A stretch of 9,625 bases of DNA from JAGLTA01 sp023142625 (GTDB taxonomy: Bacteria > Patescibacteriota > Patescibacteriia > JAACEG01), in the NCBI GenBank assembly GCA_030641665.1, contig DAOWHA010000011.1, positions 1 to 9,625 of the forward strand, given 5' to 3'. The notes beneath the pieces were generated by a model. It saw only the letters and a program-made list of their open reading frames with translations. It ran no database searches and was not told the origin of the DNA. Positions 1 through 5,360 of this stretch are shown here, piece after piece; positions within the stretch are counted from its first letter, which is position 1; every line of letters begins with the position of its first letter. The position numbers and the translations under genes are program-made.

Positions 1-1
1 C

Positions 2-544
2 TTGGTTTCAGGAATAACTTTAATTGGAGCGATAGCGATATTTATCGTGAGTATGTTTATCGGCCCAGCGATTTTACCAGAAGTGGGGATTTTGTCAATT
101 ATTTTTGCCGGCGCTGTTTTGGGATTTCTGTTTTTTAACTGGCATCCGGCTTCAATCTTTTTAGGCGAGGGAGGAAGCATTTATTGCGGATTTATGCTGG
201 GGCTTCTTGCTATTATTACCGACGGCAAAATAGCGATTACGCTTTTAATTATGGGAATTCCGATTATAGATCTGCTGTTTGTCATTATTAAAAGGATTAT
301 TAAAAAAGAATCGCCTTTCTCGCATCCTGACAAGAAGCATCTGCATTTTCAATTGCTGGATTTCGGATTGAGCCATCGGCAAGCAGTTGTTTTTTTATAT
401 ATTTTAACTCTGTTTTTAGCCGCGCTCGGGCTGTTTTTTAATAGCATGGGCAGATTTTTGGTTTTATCAGCATTGTTGGCGGGAGCGATTATTTTATCCG
501 CGTTTTATGTCTATTTTTTAAAAAAACAGAAGAAAAATTTATGA
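2..544 (+). CDS. WecA/MraY-type polyprenyl-phosphate GlcNAc-1-phosphate transferase, C-terminal part
   Basis: This is the 3' part of an integral membrane enzyme that transfers a sugar-1-phosphate from a UDP-sugar to a polyprenyl phosphate, the first step of lipid-linked glycan assembly at the cytoplasmic membrane. The frame is open to the window edge, so the TTG at position 2 is probably not the true start. The visible 180 residues hold about five hydrophobic segments. Two family landmarks stand out: NWHPASIFLGEGGS (residues 46-59), equivalent to the NFHPAkIFMGDSGS loop of WecA/TagO, and DKKHLHFQLLDFGLSHRQAV (110-129), equivalent to the HLHHrLL..GLShRQ loop. The D/HLH motif and GLSHRQ favour the WecA/TagO/RgpG branch over MraY. 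The metal-binding Asp position of MGDSGS reads Glu here. The stop overlaps the next start (ATGA at 541-544), so the two genes are probably translated together. Confidence 0.85.
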   Translation: MVSGITLIGAIAIFIVSMFIGPAILPEVGILSIIFAGAVLGFLFFNWHPASIFLGEGGSIYCGFMLGLLAIITDGKIAITLLIMGIPIIDLLFVIIKRIIKKESPFSHPDKKHLHFQLLDFGLSHRQAVVFLYILTLFLAALGLFFNSMGRFLVLSALLAGAIILSAFYVYFLKKQKKNL

Positions 545-972
545 AAAAAGTCATTTTTTTATTTTTAATAATTATTCTGCTTGCGGGATGCGCTAAAAAA
601 GAGCAAGATTATTATTTAAAAATCAGAGAGCAGAATATTAAAGTTGAATTGGCGGATACGGAGCAAGAGAGAATAAAAGGGCTGTCGGAAAGAGACGGGC
701 TTTGCGAGAATTGCGGAATGCTATTTATTTTTAATAAAGAAGACTTTCGCTTTTTTTGGATGAAAGATATGAAATTCACGATTGATATAATCTGGATAGA
801 CAGCGATAAAATAGTTGAAATAACTAAAAACGCGGAATTACCGCAAGGCAAAAATATTCCGACTTACAATTCGGATAAAAAAGTTAATTATGTTTTAGAA
901 GTGAACGCTGGTTTTTGCGAAAAGCATAATATAAAAGTTGGCGATAAAGTTTTATTTTTATGGAAAAGATGA
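541..972 (+). CDS. DUF192-family lipoprotein
   Basis: A 143-residue predicted lipoprotein. The N-terminus (MKKVIFLFLIIILLAGC) is a signal peptide with lipobox LAGC, putting the lipidated cysteine at residue 17. The mature part matches DUF192: ELADTEQERIKGLSERDGL (37-54), then CGMLFIF (58-64), FFWMKDMKFTIDIIWID (71-87) and a C-terminal VLEVNAGFCEKHNIKVGDKV. Full length for the family. The biochemical role of DUF192 is not established, so none is claimed. Its start overlaps the stop of the glycosyltransferase gene by 4 nt, and its stop overlaps the pseudouridine synthase start, which suggests one transcript. No Shine-Dalgarno sequence precedes it. Two cysteines (C55 and C58) just before the GML motif could form a disulfide; that is inference. 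Confidence 0.85.
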   Translation: MKKVIFLFLIIILLAGCAKKEQDYYLKIREQNIKVELADTEQERIKGLSERDGLCENCGMLFIFNKEDFRFFWMKDMKFTIDIIWIDSDKIVEITKNAELPQGKNIPTYNSDKKVNYVLEVNAGFCEKHNIKVGDKVLFLWKR

Positions 973-1679
973 GAGTTCAAAAATTTATAGCGAGATCAGG
1001 ATTTTGTTCGCGGCGGAAAGCCGAGGAATTTATCAAGCAGGGAAAAGTTTTTATCAATAAAAAACTTGTTAAATTAGGTGATTCCGCGCAAGACAAAGAT
1101 AGTATAATTATTTGTGGTCAGAAAATCAGATTAGCGGAAAACAGAGTTTATGTTATTTTAAATAAACCAACTGGATATACTTGCACAAATAGAAAGTTTT
1201 CAGGCGAAAAGAATATTTTTGATTTAGTGAATATCAAAGAAAGGTTATTCGTGGCAGGGCGATTGGATAAAAATAGCCGTGGGCTTGTTTTTCTTACTAA
1301 TGACGGCGATTTAACACAAAATTTAATTCATCCGAAATTTAAATGTTGTAAAAAATACAAGGTGTTAATTGGAAACAAGAAAATAGACGCAAAAGAGATT
1401 TTAGAAAAATTTAAGCAAGGCGTTGTTATTAGCAATGATGAAAATATAGGCGTAATCGCTAAGGCTAAAGATGTAAAATATTTTGGCGATAATAGATTTG
1501 AGATGATATTAGCCGAAGGCAAGAAAAGGCAGATTAAAAAAATGTTCAAAAGATTTGGATATGAAGTTGAGGATTTATTACGGATAGAAATTGGGAAATT
1601 AAAATTAGGGGATTTAAAGGAGGGCAGTTGGCGGTATTTAACCGACAATGAAATCAAAATTCTAAAATCCAAAATTTAA
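969..1679 (+). CDS. RsuA/RluB-family rRNA pseudouridine synthase
   Basis: Converts a specific uridine in ribosomal RNA to pseudouridine in the cytoplasm. I chose the ATG at 969 (236 aa). It overlaps the upstream stop as ATGA, as at the previous junction, has GGAAAAG just upstream, and gives the usual N-terminus MRVQKFIARSGFCSRRKAEE. The ATG at 960 would add three residues (MEK) and has no such signal. Domains in order: an S4 RNA-binding domain (about 1-55), then the catalytic domain with NKPTGYTCT (66-74), the active-site motif GRLDKNSRGLVFLTNDG (catalytic Asp100), EGKKRQIKKMF (183-193) and the family ending RIEIGKLKLGDLKEGSWRYLT. The family includes RsuA (16S) and RluB/E/F (23S); the exact target cannot be read from this sequence. 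The last codons lie within a degenerate heptamer repeat that continues past the stop. Confidence 0.92.
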   Translation: MRVQKFIARSGFCSRRKAEEFIKQGKVFINKKLVKLGDSAQDKDSIIICGQKIRLAENRVYVILNKPTGYTCTNRKFSGEKNIFDLVNIKERLFVAGRLDKNSRGLVFLTNDGDLTQNLIHPKFKCCKKYKVLIGNKKIDAKEILEKFKQGVVISNDENIGVIAKAKDVKYFGDNRFEMILAEGKKRQIKKMFKRFGYEVEDLLRIEIGKLKLGDLKEGSWRYLTDNEIKILKSKI

Positions 1680-1712
1680 CATCCGACATCCGACATCAGA
1701 TATCCGACATCC
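1650..1712 (+). repeat. Degenerate heptamer tandem repeat array
   Basis: About nine consecutive 7-nt units fit one phase: gaaatca, aaattct, aaaatcc, aaaattt, aacatcc, gacatcc, gacatca, gatatcc, gacatcc (approximate consensus RAMATCC). The early units encode the C-terminal IKILKSKI of the pseudouridine synthase and its TAA stop (1677-1679). The later, more GC-rich GACATCC units lie in the intergenic region and stop just before the tRNA-Ser 5' fragment. It resembles the short tandemly repeated heptamers described in cyanobacteria in unit length only; no relationship is implied. Confidence 0.7.
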
Positions 1713-1717
1713 GAAAC

Positions 1718-1763
1718 GGAGAGGTGCTAGAGCGGTTGCCACGCCTAACGGGTGTTCAACCGC
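1718..1763 (+). pseudogene. tRNA-Ser 5' fragment followed by a nested hairpin
   Basis: Positions 1718-1738 are identical over 21 nt to the first 21 nt of the intact tRNA-Ser at 1813-1833 (acceptor strand GGAGAGG through the D-arm). Similarity then stops, and there is no matching anticodon arm, T-arm or CCTCTCC acceptor strand before the intact gene. Instead GCGGTTG (1732-1738) pairs perfectly with CAACCGC (1757-1763), and inside it ACGCC (1741-1745) pairs with GGTGT (1751-1755, one G-T). It is therefore a truncated tRNA copy, with its D-arm recruited into a new stem-loop. Whether it is transcribed is unknown. Confidence 0.65.
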
Positions 1764-1779
1764 CATGATAAAGTAAAAA

Positions 1780-1785
1780 TATAAT
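1780..1785 (+). promoter_or_regulatory. Putative -10 element for tRNA-Ser
   Basis: A perfect TATAAT lies 27 nt before the first base of the intact tRNA-Ser, which would put the start of transcription about 20 nt upstream of the mature 5' end. No good -35 is seen at 16-18 nt; the nearest candidate, TTCAAC at 1755-1760, is 19 nt away and lies in the hairpin of the upstream tRNA fragment. Supported by position and the -10 only. Confidence 0.4.
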
Positions 1786-1812
1786 GTTTTTAAAAAGTAA
1801 TAATAATTTCAT

Positions 1813-1902
1813 GGAGAGGTGCTAGAGCGGTTGAATAGGACGCTCTCGAAAAGCGTTGCGCCAGCAATGGCGCCCAGGGTTCGAATCCCTGCCTCTCCGC
1901 CA
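1813..1902 (+). tRNA. tRNA-Ser (anticodon CGA)
   Basis: A complete 90-nt class II tRNA. Acceptor GGAGAGG (1813-1819) pairs with CCTCTCC (1892-1898), the discriminator is G1899, and CCA is encoded (1900-1902). The anticodon stem ACGCT/AGCGT encloses the loop CTCGAAA with anticodon CGA, which reads UCG serine codons. The long variable arm (GCGCC/GGCGC stem) is diagnostic of serine among the candidates. The T-arm is AGGG-TTCGAAT-CCCT. It is flanked by a 5' partial copy of itself upstream and a 3' partial copy downstream. It is the only one of the three tRNAs here with an encoded CCA. Confidence 0.95.
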
Positions 1903-1913
1903 AAAACCAAACA

Positions 1914-1980
1914 AGGGTTCGTCACGGCATCCGCCGTGACGCCCTGTCGGATGACAGGGCGAATCCCTGCCTCTCCGCCA
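1914..1980 (+). pseudogene. tRNA-Ser 3'-end fragment interrupted in the T-loop
   Basis: Two blocks match the intact tRNA-Ser exactly: 1914-1920 (AGGGTTC) equals 1876-1882, and 1961-1980 (from GAATCCCTG to the terminal CCA) equals 1883-1902. Between them sit exactly 40 extra nt (1921-1960), inserted at the centre of the T-loop sequence TTC^GAA. The fragment starts only 11 nt after the CCA of the intact gene and has no acceptor 5' strand, D-arm or anticodon arm of its own. It is a duplicated tRNA end with an insertion, not a functional tRNA. Confidence 0.75.
1921..1960 (+). repeat. Tandem perfect hairpins with complementary loops
   Basis: Two abutting 20-nt stem-loops fill the 40-nt insert. 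The first is GTCACGGC-ATCC-GCCGTGAC (1921-1940) and the second GCCCTGTC-GGAT-GACAGGGC (1941-1960). Each has an 8-bp perfect stem and a 4-nt loop, and the two loops (ATCC and GGAT) are reverse complements. The unit is much more GC-rich than its surroundings. It resembles REP/BIME-like or MITE-like palindromic elements in design; I do not recognise a named family. As RNA it could also act as a transcription barrier downstream of tRNA-Ser, though no strong T-run follows directly. Confidence 0.8.
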
Positions 1981-2022
1981 ATTTTATTTTGATTACTAAA
2001 TAAAATTATGTTATTGTAACCA

Positions 2023-2028
2023 TATAAT
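2023..2028 (+). promoter_or_regulatory. Putative -10 element upstream of the 2045 gene
   Basis: A perfect TATAAT lies 17 nt before the ATG at 2045, which would leave a very short leader. TTGATT at 1989-1994 is too far (28 nt) to be its partner, and no -35 at 16-18 nt is convincing. The sequence between -10 and ATG is all A/T with no ribosome binding site. Confidence 0.35.
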
Positions 2029-2044
2029 TTTTAATTAAAAATTT

Positions 2045-3016
2045 ATGAAAAAATCATTTAGGTCGTTGTTGTTAATTGTAGGAATTATTATAGCGCTTGT
2101 TATTTTATATTTAATATGGATAGCAGTATTTGACACTAAATGGCTTGATTTAAAAAGAAAAACTTATGAAAATGCTCGGTATAATTTTAGCCTGAAATAT
2201 CCGGGAAACTGGACATTAGGAGAAGCAGGCACTAATAATGCCGGACGAGAATTATATTCATCAGACAAAGAAGTCTCTTGCTATGCTTATGGCTTTACTA
2301 ACGCGCTTATGAACGATAAAGACGAACCGCAGACTCTGGATGAATTTGTTGATTGGCTGACTGATTATGGCAGCCAAGAAGTATTACAAAGAAATAATAC
2401 GATTTTGGCAGGCAAACAGGCTATTAAATTATTAATTAAAGAGGAAACAACATATAAAGAAGCGATTTATTCTTTAGGCAAAGAGACTGGGATCGGTTTT
2501 TATTGTATTTATCCTGATATGGAAACAATAGAAGAATACGCAACTGTATTTAATCAGATAATTAAAAGTTTTGAAATTAAAATTGATTTAGACAACGAAA
2601 CCGCAAAAATAGGAACAGGAAATTGCGCTAATTTGCTTAATGGCGCGGTTGCTCCATTAGAAGATTTAGAAATATTTACAGATATGAAATATACGGGCGT
2701 AACTATGATTAGCAGAAAAAATTGGGATAGAAAAATGCTTCCTAAAAAAGTTATTGATTTAGAGGGAAGGGGTTATATCTGTTCTCCTATGCCCTTAGAA
2801 TTTGAAGATACGGCGAGCGGTGAAGGCATTAATGCCCAGCCGAATGTTACTAAGGTTGAGTGGCAATGCGAATTGGAATATAATGATTGGAAATATTTAG
2901 AAATTAATGATGAAGCAGGAAAACAATATGTGGAAAAGAATGGGTTTAATTGCGAAAAGCAAGAATGCTTTTTAGATAATAATCAAACTGGGTTTGTTTG
3001 GCTGTGTTTTAAATGA
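2045..3016 (+). CDS. Membrane-anchored protein with a PsbP-like domain and a cysteine-rich C-terminus
   Basis: I cannot assign a function. The 323-residue product starts with a short basic stretch and one hydrophobic segment (about 8-28), consistent with an N-terminal anchor and an exported body. Residues 46-178 resemble the PsbP/DUF1795-like fold seen in many small exported bacterial proteins: YNFSLKYPGNWTL near the start, a middle Q-A-I-K-L-L-I-K strand, and a closing FNQIIKSFEI helix. After residue 190 comes a separate region with six cysteines (C194, C246, C275, C303, C308, C321), with two more in the PsbP-like part (C79, C154), so disulfides outside the cytoplasm are plausible. The start is the first ATG after an A/T-only leader. 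It is first in a run of three exported proteins. Confidence 0.75.
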   Translation: MKKSFRSLLLIVGIIIALVILYLIWIAVFDTKWLDLKRKTYENARYNFSLKYPGNWTLGEAGTNNAGRELYSSDKEVSCYAYGFTNALMNDKDEPQTLDEFVDWLTDYGSQEVLQRNNTILAGKQAIKLLIKEETTYKEAIYSLGKETGIGFYCIYPDMETIEEYATVFNQIIKSFEIKIDLDNETAKIGTGNCANLLNGAVAPLEDLEIFTDMKYTGVTMISRKNWDRKMLPKKVIDLEGRGYICSPMPLEFEDTASGEGINAQPNVTKVEWQCELEYNDWKYLEINDEAGKQYVEKNGFNCEKQECFLDNNQTGFVWLCFK

Positions 3017-3039
3017 TAATTTAATTAATTGATAGCATT

Positions 3040-3504
3040 ATGAAAAAGAATAATCTGTTTTTACTAATTTTTTTATCATCATTTGTTTTTATCGTTGCTG
3101 GTTGCGGCAATAATAACAATCAAGCAATCAATAAAGAAAAGAGCTTGCCTCCTCCTTTGGTTATTCCTCCATTGCCAGCAGAAGCGGTGGAAATTTATAT
3201 GCGGCATACTTTAGGCGCGATTCCAAACGCAAAAATTGATTATGATCAGGCAAAAAAATATTTAAGCGATGAATTAAAGCAGCAATTTACAAATTCTTCG
3301 TTCGTGCCGGCAAGTTATTGCATTCAGGACGGGCCGACAGATGTAAAAATAATATCAGATGAAATAAAAACTTCGTCAATTAGCGTTGTGGTTGGCGCTT
3401 TGTATGGAAATAAATGGCATGAGATGTGGGAATTTATATTAATACCTGACAAAACCAACAAAGATAATCATTGGCTTATCAGTGAAATTAAATGCTTAAA
3501 TTAA
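3040..3504 (+). CDS. Hypothetical lipoprotein with a proline-rich linker
   Basis: Function not recognised. The 154-residue product has a lipoprotein signal peptide with lipobox VAGC (lipidated Cys22), an Asn-rich stretch right after it, and a linker PPPLVIPPLP (37-46). The folded part (about 50-154) has the order helix (AVEIYMRHTLGAI), YDQAKKYLSDELKQQF, then strands around DVKIISDEI and SISVVVGALYG, ending WEFILIPDK...HWLISEIKCLN. That order and the closing strand resemble NTF2-like accessory domains of small lipoproteins, but the match is weak. C94 and C152 could form a disulfide. It starts 23 nt after the previous gene and is probably cotranscribed. No Shine-Dalgarno sequence is evident. 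Confidence 0.7.
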   Translation: MKKNNLFLLIFLSSFVFIVAGCGNNNNQAINKEKSLPPPLVIPPLPAEAVEIYMRHTLGAIPNAKIDYDQAKKYLSDELKQQFTNSSFVPASYCIQDGPTDVKIISDEIKTSSISVVVGALYGNKWHEMWEFILIPDKTNKDNHWLISEIKCLN

Positions 3505-3525
3505 TTATAAATTAAAATAAAATTT

Positions 3526-4077
3526 ATGCGCGTAAAAACAGTTTTTTTATTGGCAGTTATGTTTTGTTTGGTTGTTTTGGCTGGCTGCTCTATAACTGAT
3601 TCGGATAATACAACATCCGATTCTGGCAAATCCAAAACAACAAAAGTTAGCATGGAGGGTTTTTTTAAGGAGTACTGCGGCATCTATGTTAATAAATTTC
3701 AAAGCAGAGATTTAAAAAGTTATAGGATAGAGGAGTCTGGCAATATGGGCTATGGATATTATGAGAGTATAGACGAGTGTATAGAGGAAATGCTAAAAAT
3801 TGACAAATTAGCCGAAGACGCTTGCGAGCAGTATGGTAAAGCTAGCGGCATAGATTGCGGCGAAGCTATGTTTGCGCGGCAGGAAAATTTTAAAAAAAAT
3901 ATGACTCAAAGCGGCTGTGTTGAAAATGGCAAAAGCAACCGCTGTTTCTTATTTGACACTTCCCAATCCAGATGGGCCGATGCATCAGCCGATCAAACAA
4001 GAGAGGCTAATATTAAATATTCCGAATGTTTGCAAAAAGTTGAATATGCTTGCGCTGAATTGCCAAAAAATTGGTAA
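3526..4077 (+). CDS. Hypothetical cysteine-rich lipoprotein
   Basis: Function not recognised. The 183-residue product carries a clear lipoprotein signal peptide ending VLAGC (lipidated Cys21) and a Ser/Thr/Asp-rich linker (22-42). The mature domain then holds eight cysteines (C51, C85, C100, C111, C131, C140, C168, C176), enough for four disulfides. It is rich in charged helices and ends at AELPKNW. It starts 21 nt after the previous lipoprotein gene behind the A/T-only leader AAAATTTATG, and its transcript probably ends at the terminator at 4153-4180. It is the last of three adjacent exported proteins; nothing in them identifies a shared substrate. Confidence 0.7.
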   Translation: MRVKTVFLLAVMFCLVVLAGCSITDSDNTTSDSGKSKTTKVSMEGFFKEYCGIYVNKFQSRDLKSYRIEESGNMGYGYYESIDECIEEMLKIDKLAEDACEQYGKASGIDCGEAMFARQENFKKNMTQSGCVENGKSNRCFLFDTSQSRWADASADQTREANIKYSECLQKVEYACAELPKNW

Positions 4078-4152
4078 TTGATTAAAATAAAAAGATTTTA
4101 ATATTTTTTAACTCACAAAAGATAGAGATTAATTTTAAATATAGAGTTAAAT

Positions 4153-4180
4153 AAAACAGGCTTAAAGCCTGTTTTTATTA
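4153..4180 (+). terminator. Intrinsic terminator after the three exported-protein genes
   Basis: AAAACAGGC (4153-4161) pairs perfectly with GCCTGTTTT (4167-4175) around the loop TTAAA, followed by a T-rich tail. The A-run on the 5' side also lets it act on the reverse strand. It lies 75 nt after the stop at 4077. Confidence 0.8.
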
Positions 4181-4354
4181 TTGTTTTGATTGCATAAAAA
4201 AGAAAAAAGTTGTGTTTAGAATAATTGAATTATTTGCGGGCAACAGATAGTGATAGGAATTTATTGAAATCAGTGTTAAAGCATTTTCGTTTTTCTTTGA
4301 TTAAGAGGGAGCCAAAATAGAAAATTAAAAATAAATTAACCCATAATCAAGTAA
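4181..4354. other. Intergenic stretch without a supported gene
   Basis: AT-rich sequence with no open frame of useful length and no tRNA-like fold. The only structure I see is a perfect 7+1+7 inverted repeat, AATAATT-G-AATTATT at 4220-4234, which is all A/T on its arms and could be chance. Confidence 0.5.
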
Positions 4355-4436
4355 AAATATTTATTTAAATCAGTATTTAAATATAGATTTTAATATTTGG
4401 CATTGACTTTATTTTTAAAACGGTTTGTTTAAGATT
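4355..4436 (+). repeat. Promoter-like repeat, copy 1 (upstream of the metallopeptidase)
   Basis: Matches copy 2 at 5361-5436. The first 38 positions agree at 35, and the following promoter-like part agrees with a few mismatches, one 1-nt gap and a 4-nt insertion in this copy. It contains two ATTTAAAT palindromes 12 nt apart (4363-4370 and 4375-4382), then TTGACT (4403-4408) and TTTAAGAT (4428-4435). The duplication looks real but diverged. Confidence 0.65.
4403..4435 (+). promoter_or_regulatory. Putative promoter of the metallopeptidase gene
   Basis: TTGACT (4403-4408) is a good -35. The TAAGAT corresponding to the -10 of the homologous copy is at 4430-4435, but the spacer is 21 nt, against 17 in the other copy, because of a 4-nt insertion. 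TGTTTA (4426-4431) at 17 nt is a poorer alternative. Activity is therefore uncertain. A leader of more than 100 nt would follow. Confidence 0.4.
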
Positions 4437-4542
4437 GCTAAAATGATAATTGTTTAGTAAAATTAAGCTAAATCAAACGGACGCGTTATTCAGGGAGAAT
4501 AATAAAAGTTGAATAAAATTAAAACAATAATTTTAAATAAGA

Positions 4543-4552
4543 AAGGTGGTGA
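4543..4552 (+). promoter_or_regulatory. Strong Shine-Dalgarno site of the metallopeptidase
   Basis: AAGGTGGTGA ends 6 nt before the ATG at 4559 and closely matches the anti-Shine-Dalgarno sequence. Most other genes in the window start from A/T-only leaders, so this gene stands out as set up for efficient translation. An 8-bp A/T hairpin (TAAAATTA 4514-4521 with TAATTTTA 4528-4535) lies just upstream. Confidence 0.8.
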
Positions 4553-4558
4553 ATAAAT

Positions 4559-5347
4559 ATGAAAAAAATAATTTTAGGTTTAGCAAGCATAGCTTTAGTT
4601 TTTGGCTTAATAGGCAGCGTTGGCGCCATAAACACTGCTTCTAAAAAAGATCAAAAGAAAAAATTCAGCCTTCCGGAAAACGCGGTAGAAGTTTCCCATG
4701 GAGTTTTTTATCTTGGAGAATCAATGAATAAAGGGGAAGTAGTAGAAGGATATGCTTTTGTTCATTACGCAAAGTCTACTGCCAAATCCAAACCGGTATG
4801 GGATGATACAGTAGATATATATAAATTCATGCGCGGTGGATTGAAGTGGGCTAATACTATACAATATAAAATAAACCCTAGTTACATTGGAGGCTTAGAT
4901 CAAAACGATGTTGAAATCACTTTAAATGCAAGCTTGGAAATATGGGATTCAGAAATTTCATTTGAGTTTTTTGATTCAATTACTACAACAACTGAAACTT
5001 CTGTTGGCTTCGATGGTACAAATATAGTAATATGGGGATATTTAGGTAGTTCAGGAACTATTGCCCAGAATACAATCTGGTTTAATAGAAGGACAAAAGA
5101 GATAGTGGAATCTGATGTTGTGTTTAACACACACTATATTTGGAGCGCAGTTGAAAATTGTCCAGATAATGCCATGGACCTGCAAAACATAGCAACCCAC
5201 GAATTCGGGCACAACGGTTTAGGCGACCTGTATATGCCAAAAAGCGTAGAACTTACAATGCACGGGTACAGTGATTACGGAGAAACCAAGAAACAAGATT
5301 TGGGAACTGGCGATGTTTCGGGAATTCAGGAATTATACGGAAATTAG
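4559..5347 (+). CDS. Secreted matrixin-type (M10-like) zinc metallopeptidase
   Basis: Predicted secreted protease of 262 residues. A signal peptide (MKKIILGLASIALVFGLIGSV, cleavage near residue 23) is followed by a lysine-rich pro-region. The catalytic domain starts near IQYKINPSYIG (101-111), with a helix ITLNASLEIWDS and the edge strand EIVESDVVFNT (181-191). The zinc site is in NIATHEFGHNGLGDLYMP: H214, catalytic E215, H218, with D223 as likely third ligand, followed by the Met-turn TMHGYS (M234). Relatives I recall have HExGHxxGLGDLY, so this protein seems one residue shorter between the second His and the Gly, which may alter or weaken zinc binding. The ending GDVSGIQELYG is typical of matrixin-like domains. 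It is monocistronic, with a strong Shine-Dalgarno site, and is flanked by two copies of a promoter-like repeat. The substrate is unknown. Confidence 0.85.
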   Translation: MKKIILGLASIALVFGLIGSVGAINTASKKDQKKKFSLPENAVEVSHGVFYLGESMNKGEVVEGYAFVHYAKSTAKSKPVWDDTVDIYKFMRGGLKWANTIQYKINPSYIGGLDQNDVEITLNASLEIWDSEISFEFFDSITTTTETSVGFDGTNIVIWGYLGSSGTIAQNTIWFNRRTKEIVESDVVFNTHYIWSAVENCPDNAMDLQNIATHEFGHNGLGDLYMPKSVELTMHGYSDYGETKKQDLGTGDVSGIQELYGN

Positions 5348-5360
5348 ATTTTTTATTTTT

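Noticed and set aside
2..1679. Recoded UGA (glycine) genetic code as in Gracilibacteria or Absconditabacteria
   Set aside because: TGA acts as a stop at 542-544, 970-972 and 3014-3016 with product lengths that fit, and no long gene has an in-frame TGA.
1718..1902. A single tRNA-Ser with a large intron spanning both 5' copies
   Set aside because: The gene at 1813-1902 is complete on its own, and no intron boundary or group I signature is visible.
1902..1980. attL/attR of an integrated element at tRNA-Ser
   Set aside because: The two 3' ends are only about 80 nt apart with no integrase or cargo between them. An excision scar remains possible, but a resident element does not.
4220..4234. Operator-like palindrome AATAATT-G-AATTATT
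   Set aside because: A/T-only arms in an AT-rich spacer, not next to a promoter I can support; chance is a sufficient explanation.
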